Shown one piece after another: positions 22,579 to 28,354 of a DNA stretch of 28,354 bases. The position numbers and the translations under genes are program-made. The notes beneath the pieces are model-generated. The model saw only the letters and a program-made list of their open reading frames with translations, made no database searches and was not told where the DNA came from. Every line of letters begins with the position of its first letter. Positions within the stretch are counted from its first letter, which is position 1. This DNA is from an uncultured Gemmatimonadota bacterium (lineage in GTDB: Bacteria > Gemmatimonadota > Gemmatimonadetes > Gemmatimonadales > Gemmatimonadaceae): positions 1 through 28,354 of the forward strand of contig CAMLIT010000051.1 of NCBI GenBank assembly GCA_946480295.1. Reading direction: 5' to 3'.

Positions 22579-23697
22579 GTGCACCTCTCCCGCAAGCTCC
22601 CCAAACAGGCGGGCATCGTCGCCGCGAGCGTGACGGTCCTCCTGCTGCTCGGCGCCTGGCGCAACCGGGCGGCCGGGCGGCCCGCGGCTGCCGTGCACTG
22701 GGGCGCGCACCACCATCTCCCGCTCCCGCCGATGATCATCCGGGCCGACGCGCCGGGGGTCGCGCCCACGGTGGAGTCGGTGCTCGCCGACGACGCGCGG
22801 AACGCGCCGACGGGCGCGAGCGGCGACGTCTACCTCCGCGTCGTCACCGAAGCCGACGCCCCGATCGACATCGGCCCGGGGGTGTACACCGTGTCCGGCC
22901 TCGACCACCCCGAGGCGGTCGCCGTGCTCCGTCCCTTCCACTCGAAGCTCGGGCAGTGGGTCGGCGCATACGAGGTCGGCTACTGGCCGGCGGAGCTGCA
23001 CCACGTGCACTCCCCCGCGTACCAGAACCCTTCGGGGTTCATCGAGGTGACGCCGGAGACGGAGGACGTGCAGGTGTCGAAGCACTTCCGGCTGCGCGAC
23101 TTCATCACCCACGACCAGCCGGGCGTCTGGCCGAAGATGGTCGTGCTGCGCGAGCCCCTGCTGGACAAGCTGGAGCTCGTGCTCCAGGACCTCGAGCGCC
23201 ACGGCATCCCGGCGAGCCACGCGGTGATCCTCTCCGGCTTCCGCACGCCGGCGTACAACCTCGCCCTCGGCGACGCGTCGGGGCGCGCGCGCGAGAGCCG
23301 CCACCAGTACGGCGACGCGGCGGACATCATCATCGACGCCGATCACGATGGGCGGATGGACGACCTGAACGGCGACGGCCGCGTGAACACGGCCGACGTG
23401 CGGGTGGTCGAGGCGGCGGTGAACCGCGTCGAGCGGCTGCACCCGGAGCTGGCGGGCGGGCTCGGACTGTACGAGGCGCAGGGGCCGCACGGGCCCTTCG
23501 CGCACGTGGACGTGCGCGGGTGGATCGCGCGCTGGAACCGTTACGGACGATCCGGCGCGCTGGCGCGGGGCGAGCGGCGCTGGGCGCGCCACGTCGGCCC
23601 CGCGTTTGGCGGCGACATGGACGGCCGCCTCAGCGTGCGTGTCGGGAGCGGCCAGTGCTCGGCGCCGCCGCAGTTCGCGGCGCTCTGCGGGCACTGA
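22579..23697 (+). CDS. M15A-type zinc peptidase with dockerin-like calcium loop
   Basis: This 372-aa protein has an N-terminal membrane anchor or signal (about 11-26, AGIVAASVTVLLLLGA). A family-typical N-terminal beta domain is followed by a D-Ala-D-Ala carboxypeptidase-like domain from about 165. Zinc ligands fit the M15 pattern SxHxxGxAxD (S240, H242, D249) plus H309 in FAHVDVRGW. Between them sit DADHDGRMDD and the dockerin-like D262-L-N264-G-D266-GRVN-TA-D273, a probable calcium-binding loop. The likely substrate is peptidoglycan cross-link peptide in the periplasm. The start is GTG with no clear Shine-Dalgarno, so the exact start is uncertain. Confidence 0.82.
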   Translation: MHLSRKLPKQAGIVAASVTVLLLLGAWRNRAAGRPAAAVHWGAHHHLPLPPMIIRADAPGVAPTVESVLADDARNAPTGASGDVYLRVVTEADAPIDIGPGVYTVSGLDHPEAVAVLRPFHSKLGQWVGAYEVGYWPAELHHVHSPAYQNPSGFIEVTPETEDVQVSKHFRLRDFITHDQPGVWPKMVVLREPLLDKLELVLQDLERHGIPASHAVILSGFRTPAYNLALGDASGRARESRHQYGDAADIIIDADHDGRMDDLNGDGRVNTADVRVVEAAVNRVERLHPELAGGLGLYEAQGPHGPFAHVDVRGWIARWNRYGRSGALARGERRWARHVGPAFGGDMDGRLSVRVGSGQCSAPPQFAALCGH

Positions 23698-23724
23698 CCG
23701 CCGACTCGCGAGTTCGGCTCGCCC

Positions 23725-24054
23725 TCAGTACCCCGCCTTCTTGTTCCGATGATGCTGGATGAGCGCGCCCGCGGCCGCGCCGAGGAGCGCGTGATGGCCC
23801 ATGTAGTGGCCGGCGACCGCGCCGGCGGCGGCGCCGCCCAGGACGCTGTGATGCTTCCCCTGCACCGGCGCGTTCGTCTGCGCCGTCGTGTCGTACGGCG
23901 CGGGTGACGCCGGGGTCGGCGCGGATGCCGCCGGCGCCGCGCTGTCGTAGCTCCCGTTCGAGTAGTTCTGGTTCGAGTGCCCGCCGCAGCCGCCGACGAG
24001 GAGCATCGCGGAGGTGAGGAGCACGGCGGTCCGGTTGCGGGTCTGGTGCAGCAT
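23725..24054 (-). CDS. Glycine-zipper lipoprotein
   Basis: This 109-aa protein starts MLHQTRNRTAVLLTSAMLLVGGC, a lipoprotein signal with lipobox VGGC. It has a Ser/Ala/Pro-rich linker and a C-terminal segment, HSVLGGAAAGAVAGHYMGHH followed by ALLGAAAGALIQHHRNKK. That is a glycine-zipper pattern of two short membrane-prone helices. Such proteins associate with the outer membrane or periplasm; no specific role is known. The start is chosen at the ATG that opens the signal and has AGAGGA upstream; a longer frame from 24114 lacks this logic. The gene is convergent with the peptidase gene across 27 nt. Confidence 0.75.
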   Translation of the reverse strand: MLHQTRNRTAVLLTSAMLLVGGCGGHSNQNYSNGSYDSAAPAASAPTPASPAPYDTTAQTNAPVQGKHHSVLGGAAAGAVAGHYMGHHALLGAAAGALIQHHRNKKAGY

Positions 24055-24163
24055 TCGATCCTCTGATTGCCCGAAGGCCTGGTGACTCACCGTGGAGCTC
24101 GCCCCGAGCGCCACGTGCGCGTCAGAGTGCAGGGCACATGCCCCGCGCCCGTAGTCGAACGAA

Positions 24164-24193
24164 AGCGGCCGCCCGAGTGATCGTGCGGCCGCT
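24164..24193 (-). terminator. Terminator hairpin after the GH28 gene
   Basis: A 9-bp perfect stem (agcggccgc paired with gcggccgct) with a 12-nt loop lies about 40 nt after the GH28 stop. On the minus strand it is followed by ttcgttcg, a fair U-rich tail. It closes the pectin-related operon. Confidence 0.65.
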
Positions 24194-24234
24194 GCGGGCT
24201 CGACGCGGGAGCGGACGCGCCGCTCGTCAGGCGG

Positions 24235-25872
24235 TCAGAAGCTCTGCTCGGTGGTCCGGCGCACCGTGCGGTCACCGACCGGCCGCGCGTCGATCGTCCG
24301 GAAGTCCTCGACGTTGCGCAGCTCGAACGTCGGCACGCCGGCGGTCTTCTGCGCCGTCACGTCCTCGAACTTCGCGTCCGTCACGTCCTGGAGCACGAAG
24401 ACGGGGCGCGTGTCCGGCTGGGCGAAGCTGACGTCGATGCCGTCCATCGTCAGCCCCTTCACGTGGCGGATGTAGAAGCCCGACGCGGGCACGAGCCCGA
24501 ACATGCTCGGCTCGGGATACGCGTTCGCCTGCTCCGGGACGTCGTAGGGCGCGCGCGCGCCGACGTGCCCGCCGTGCGACGGCTCCCGCGTCATCGTCGC
24601 CGGCTGCTCCGCCACCTGCTGCATGTTCATCCCGCCGCGGTACTGGATGCGGATGTTGCTGAGCCGCACGTCCTCGATGTCGTGGCCGGGGAGGCCGGTG
24701 ATCGTGGACGCGTAGCGCGGGTCGGCATCCGACGCGACGACGTTGCTGATCGTCACGCGCTTGATGCTGCCGATCGCGGTCGTCTCCTTCGGGCCGCGCA
24801 GGCGGGCGCCGAGGCGAAGGAAGAGCGGCGACGTGTAGACGTGCCGCATCGTGAGGTTCGTGATGGTGATGTCCTCGAGCTGCGACCCGTCCACCGTCTC
24901 CAGCGCCAGCCCGCGCGCGTGGTCGAAGACGACGTTGGAGATGGTGATGTTGCGGAACGGGCCGTTCGACTCGGTGCCGAGCTTCACGCGGCCGGTGGGG
25001 CCGTCCTGGTTCGACGGCACCGCGAGCGGCCGGTAGGTCCCGTCGAGCACGGAGCCCATGGTGAAGCCGCTGACGAAGCTGTTCGTCAGCTCGACGTTCT
25101 CCGTCGCGCGGACCGTGTCGAGCGCGTACGAGGTCTTGAGCACGATCGCGTCGTCGTAGGGCGAGTTCACGCTCGTGTTGGAGATGCGGACGTTGCGGCA
25201 GTCGTCGACGTCGATGCCGTCCCGGTTCGTGTCGATCGTCAGGTCGTCGATCGTCATGTTGTCGACGCCCGTGGCGAGGATGCCGAAGTGGCCGCCGCGG
25301 TAGATGGAGAAGTCGCGCAGGAGCACGCCGCGGACGTTCTTCAGCGCGATGGCCTTGTTCCCCCAGCGCGGCGTGTCGCGGTTGATGCTGCGGCTCAACC
25401 CGAGGCCGTCGATGCGTCCTGGCCCGGTGATGGAGACGTCGTGGACGTTCTCGCCCCAGATCAGGCTGTTGTGCCAGTGGCTGTGGCCATAGTCCTGGTA
25501 CGGCGGCGGTCCCGGCTCCGCCGGATCGTAGCCGACGTTCTCCGGCCGATCCGTGGGACTCGCGGCGAGCAGCGTCGCGCCGTGGTCGAGGTAGAGGCCG
25601 ACGTTGCTCTGGAGCTGGATGGAGAAGCTCGAGTAGACGCCCGGGCCGAAGTACACGGTGCCGCCTCCCGCCGCCGCGGCGGCGGCGATCGCGCGGTTGA
25701 TCGCGTCGGTGTCGAGCGTGGTGCTGTCGCCCTTCGCGCCGAAGGCACGGACGTCGAAGACGCGCGCCGTGGCCGCGGTCGCGGAGGGGGTGGGGTTGGC
25801 GCCCTGGGCGAGCGCCGCCTGGCCGACGAGCGCGCAGCAGGCGGCGATGGTCAGTGACCGGATCTGGAGCAT
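24235..25872 (-). CDS. GH28-family polygalacturonase-like hydrolase
   Basis: This exported protein of 545 aa has a signal peptide at about 1-22 (ending QAALAQ) and a right-handed beta-helix. The N-terminal FDVRAFGAKGDSTTLDTDAINRA is the usual pectate-lyase/GH28 opening. The acid motifs are NRDGIDVDDCRN (D218) and SPYDDAIVLK (D240, D241), corresponding to NTDG and DD of the family. The conserved GHG histidine motif is not seen: the equivalent position reads GRVKLGTESNG. This suggests a divergent GH28 subgroup acting on galacturonan or rhamnogalacturonan ends. It follows the GH88-GH105 gene by 34 nt in one operon, so the two probably work on the same pectin fragments. Confidence 0.85.
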   Translation of the reverse strand: MLQIRSLTIAACCALVGQAALAQGANPTPSATAATARVFDVRAFGAKGDSTTLDTDAINRAIAAAAAAGGGTVYFGPGVYSSFSIQLQSNVGLYLDHGATLLAASPTDRPENVGYDPAEPGPPPYQDYGHSHWHNSLIWGENVHDVSITGPGRIDGLGLSRSINRDTPRWGNKAIALKNVRGVLLRDFSIYRGGHFGILATGVDNMTIDDLTIDTNRDGIDVDDCRNVRISNTSVNSPYDDAIVLKTSYALDTVRATENVELTNSFVSGFTMGSVLDGTYRPLAVPSNQDGPTGRVKLGTESNGPFRNITISNVVFDHARGLALETVDGSQLEDITITNLTMRHVYTSPLFLRLGARLRGPKETTAIGSIKRVTISNVVASDADPRYASTITGLPGHDIEDVRLSNIRIQYRGGMNMQQVAEQPATMTREPSHGGHVGARAPYDVPEQANAYPEPSMFGLVPASGFYIRHVKGLTMDGIDVSFAQPDTRPVFVLQDVTDAKFEDVTAQKTAGVPTFELRNVEDFRTIDARPVGDRTVRRTTEQSF

Positions 25873-25906
25873 CGATCGCGTGTGGTGGTGGTGACGCTGG
25901 GCAACG

Positions 25907-28201
25907 TCAGCGGAGCAGCGCCGCGGCGGTCCACAGCACGGGTGCCTCGCCGTGCAGGTCGCCGGTGTGGCGCGCGCGGGCGAGGTAGAACTCGTATTGC
26001 TTCTGCAGGTCGGGGCCGACCTCCTGGGAGGCCTTGTTCGTGCCGACGCAGACGTCGCGGATGTCGCCGTTCGGCTCGAGCTCGCGCACGAGGCCGAGCC
26101 ACGCCTTCCGCGCGGCGGGGCCGTAGGTCCGCGCGTCGAGCCAGCCCTCCTTCACACCGGTGACCATGGCGTAGGCGAACATCCCGCTCCCCGACGTCTC
26201 GATCCACGTCTGCGGCTTGTCGATGAGCTGGCGCCAGAGCCCCTCGGGCGCCTGATACTGCAGCAGCGCCGCCATCATCTTCCGGTAGCCGGCCATGACA
26301 CGCGCGCGGCGCGGGTGGTCGGGGGGCATGGAGCGCAGGAGCTCCGCCATCCCCGCGGCGATCCAGCCGTTGCCGCGTCCCCAGTAGAAGGGCGTCCCCG
26401 GGCCGTGGTAGAACAACCCGCTCGGCTGCTGCAGGCTGTCGAGGTACGCGGTCATGATCCGCGCCGTGCGGTCGAGGTACACGCGGTCGCCCGTCGCGCG
26501 GTACGCCTGCAGCTCGACGAGGGGGAGCATGTACATGTCGTCGACCCAGTAGCGCGCCTCGCGCGTGAGCCCGTCGGGCGTCGTGTCCGCCCACTGCCGG
26601 TCGGCGAAGCTCCTGCCGAACGAGAGGAGCGCCGTGTCCCCCGTCAGCATGGAGATCTCGAGGGGGAGCGCGCCGAAGATGTGGTAGTCGACGTGCGCCT
26701 GCCGCGAGATGTGCTCCGCGCCCGCGGGGGTGCGCAGGGTGTCGTACTTCCGGATGAGCGCCGTGCGGAGGCCGTCGTCGTGGAGCAGGTCGGCGACGGT
26801 GAGCGCGCCGTACCAGGTCGCGACCTCGGGGTAGATGACGTACTTCCGGCGCGGGTTGACCTGCCACTCCATGGGGCGCGCGAGGAAGTTCCGCGCGACG
26901 CGCGTGCCGATCACCGCCGGCGAGGCGTCGGCCGGCCAGTCGTGGAGGTACGCGTCCGCCTGCATGGCGCGCCAGCGGAGCAGCGCCTCGATGAAGTAGT
27001 AGTCGGCGTAGATCATGCCGACGTCAACCTCGGAGTTGGCCGGCTTCGCGCCCGTCGAGTGCAGCAGCACCGCCGCGTTGGGCGTCCCCTTCGACAGGTA
27101 CGACGTGGCGAGCGACGTGAGGATCTGCTCCGCCGCCGCGCGATAGCGCGCCGCCGCGTCGCCGGGCGCCGCCTTCGCCAGCTCCAGCAGCCCCGAGGCG
27201 GCGATCGCCGCGGCGGAGGCGTCGCGCGGCGCGTTCGGGATCGCCGGGTCGCTGAAGTCCCAGTACGGCACGTGGTCCGGCGGCAGGTGCGCGATGAACC
27301 AGTCGGCGGCGCGCTCGGCGCCCTGGAGGAGCTCCGGACGATGCGTCTGCTGGTACGCCGTGGTGAAGCCGTAGATCGCCCACGCCTGGCCGCGCGACCA
27401 CACCGAGCTGTCGGAGTAGCCCTGCGCCGTGACCGTGCGCTCCAGCGCACCCGTCTCCGGGTCGAAGAGCGCCACGTGCGCCGTGCTCCCGTCCGGGCGC
27501 AGGTGCGCGTGCAGCGACGTCAGCGCGTGGCGCTCGGCCATCTGCCGCCACGCCGGATCGCCGCCGTGCGAGCCCGCCCAGAAGAGGAGGGGCAGGTTCA
27601 TGAGGTTGTCGACGATGACCGGGAACTTCCACGTCGCACGCGGACCGCGCGTGGCGTGGATGTCCCACGACTTCGTCGCGCCCACCTTCGGGTTGAAGCG
27701 GCCGGCGAGGTGCGCCGCGGCCGTGAGGATCACGTCCTTCGCATGTGGATCCTGCGTCAGCGCGTACTCGTGGCCGAAGCTGTCGAAGATCATGAAGCCG
27801 AGGTCGTGCGTCGTCGTCATCGTGTCGGCGACCTCGATCCCCGCCGTCCAGCGCTCGGCCTGCGTGCGCCAGTACGGGTCGTGCGTGAACTCGTACATGT
27901 ACCACAGCTCGCCCGGGAAGAAGCCGCTGCGCCAGTCGGTCGCGCGGCTCTGCCGCCACGCGCCGTCGGGCGTGGTGGAGGTGGGATAGCCCCTGCTCGG
28001 GTCGAGCGACTCCGCCGTGCGGCGGAGCTGCGTCTCGGCGTACTGCAGCGCGCTGTCGGAGAGCGCGCGCAGCGCGCTATTCCCGACGAGCTGCGCCTCC
28101 GCGGTGCTCGCGGCGGTGCGCGTGCTCCGCGCGCACGCGGCGCTCGTCGCGGCGAGCGCGGCGACGAGCGTGGCGGCGACACGACGGTGCCGACTGTTCA
28201 T
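25907..28201 (-). CDS. GH88-GH105 two-domain unsaturated uronyl hydrolase
   Basis: This exported protein of 764 aa appears to hold two (alpha/alpha)6 hydrolase domains. The N-terminus (1-23) is a signal with a possible lipoprotein Cys23 and a non-ideal lipobox. Domain 1 (about 40-410) looks like GH88: DWRSGFFPGELWYMYEF (89-105), THDLGF with Asp133 at the known catalytic position, SRGQAWAIYGF (269-279) and a closing YADYYFIEALLRW. Domain 2 (about 440-760) looks like GH105: HVDYHIFGALP, YWVDDMYMLPLVELQAY (551-567), YWGRGNGWIAAGMAE and SGSGMFAYAMVTGVKEGWL. Both families remove unsaturated uronic acids left by polysaccharide lyases. The GH28 gene downstream supports a pectin/rhamnogalacturonan role. 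Confidence 0.85.
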   Translation of the reverse strand: MNSRHRRVAATLVAALAATSAACARSTRTAASTAEAQLVGNSALRALSDSALQYAETQLRRTAESLDPSRGYPTSTTPDGAWRQSRATDWRSGFFPGELWYMYEFTHDPYWRTQAERWTAGIEVADTMTTTHDLGFMIFDSFGHEYALTQDPHAKDVILTAAAHLAGRFNPKVGATKSWDIHATRGPRATWKFPVIVDNLMNLPLLFWAGSHGGDPAWRQMAERHALTSLHAHLRPDGSTAHVALFDPETGALERTVTAQGYSDSSVWSRGQAWAIYGFTTAYQQTHRPELLQGAERAADWFIAHLPPDHVPYWDFSDPAIPNAPRDASAAAIAASGLLELAKAAPGDAAARYRAAAEQILTSLATSYLSKGTPNAAVLLHSTGAKPANSEVDVGMIYADYYFIEALLRWRAMQADAYLHDWPADASPAVIGTRVARNFLARPMEWQVNPRRKYVIYPEVATWYGALTVADLLHDDGLRTALIRKYDTLRTPAGAEHISRQAHVDYHIFGALPLEISMLTGDTALLSFGRSFADRQWADTTPDGLTREARYWVDDMYMLPLVELQAYRATGDRVYLDRTARIMTAYLDSLQQPSGLFYHGPGTPFYWGRGNGWIAAGMAELLRSMPPDHPRRARVMAGYRKMMAALLQYQAPEGLWRQLIDKPQTWIETSGSGMFAYAMVTGVKEGWLDARTYGPAARKAWLGLVRELEPNGDIRDVCVGTNKASQEVGPDLQKQYEFYLARARHTGDLHGEAPVLWTAAALLR

Positions 28202-28223
28202 GGCGTGTATCGCTTCGCGTTCT

Positions 28224-28354
28224 TCAGGTGGTGACGCGCGCCTTGTCCGTGGCGCGCGCCGGCGAGTGCGCCTGGCGGGGCGGGGTGTCCAGGCGATAGG
28301 TCTCCTTGACGAGCTCGTAGGCGAGGGCGCGGCCCATGGCGCGCGCGTCGGCGA
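28224..28354 (-). CDS. C-terminal fragment of an unidentified gene
   Basis: The last 42 codons of a minus-strand gene are visible, open to the window edge. They read RAMGRALAYELVKETYRLD and then a Pro/Arg/Ala-rich tail ending KARVTT. The stop lies 22 nt before the GH88-GH105 start, so it is likely the preceding gene of the same operon. The helix-like end could suit a carbohydrate esterase or a sugar-acid enzyme, but I do not recognise it. Confidence 0.6.
   Translation of the reverse strand, partial: ADARAMGRALAYELVKETYRLDTPPRQAHSPARATDKARVTT

Noticed and set aside
25952..28234. A 760-codon plus-strand frame opposite the GH88-GH105 gene
   Set aside because: It is antisense to a gene with clear hydrolase motifs. 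Its composition (runs of Arg, Val, Glu and His) is that of an antisense GC-rich frame.

Overview
The window is about 28 kb of very GC-rich bacterial chromosome, with strong G/C preference at third codon positions and long meaningless open frames opposite real genes. Gene content suggests Gemmatimonadota or a near relative: a PadR regulator beside a MacB/FtsX-type permease with no ATPase, a compact ilvDBNC operon, Tat and lipoprotein hydrolases, and M15 peptidases carrying dockerin-like loops. This assignment is inference; there is no rRNA in the window to settle it.

Layout. 1-1365 (+): the end of leuD and all of leuB, closed by a strong hairpin. 1466-4539 (-): padR and an orphan permease. 4691-10697 (-): gltB-gltD, glutamate synthase. 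10973-16065 (-): ilvD-ilvB-ilvN-ilvC, tightly overlapping, covering the acetolactate to 2-ketoacid steps of Ile/Val/Leu synthesis. 16464-19540 (-): a Tat-exported alpha/beta hydrolase, an aldo/keto reductase and pheA (prephenate dehydratase). 19736-21646 (+): a TonB-like protein and a geranylgeranyl-reductase-type flavoprotein. 21647-22578: a geneless stretch built of degenerate repeats. 22579-23697 (+): an M15A-type peptidase. 23725-24054 (-): a glycine-zipper lipoprotein. 24235-28354 (-): a pectin/rhamnogalacturonan cluster with a GH28 enzyme, a GH88-GH105 double-domain protein and the tail of another gene.

The most interesting signal is in the two gaps upstream of ilvD and gltB. Each has the same order of parts on the minus strand: a sigma70-type promoter with a TTGAC -35 box, a 17-nt spacer and a TAnGTT -10 box; exactly 34 nt to an ATG; a short open frame packed with leucine codons, many of them CTT, which is otherwise rare here; a GGAGG-containing segment complementary to the 5' arm of the following hairpin; and one or two very stable GC hairpins before the structural gene. 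In the ilv leader the four arms can also pair in the alternative 2:3 form. This looks like ribosome-mediated transcription attenuation by leucine (charged tRNA-Leu) for both branched-chain amino acid synthesis and glutamate synthase. Leucine attenuation of ilv genes is a known strategy elsewhere. A matching leucine-rich attenuator in front of gltBD would be unusual and would tie nitrogen assimilation to the same signal. The gltB leader starts just after the ilvC stop, so it may also gate readthrough from the ilv operon.
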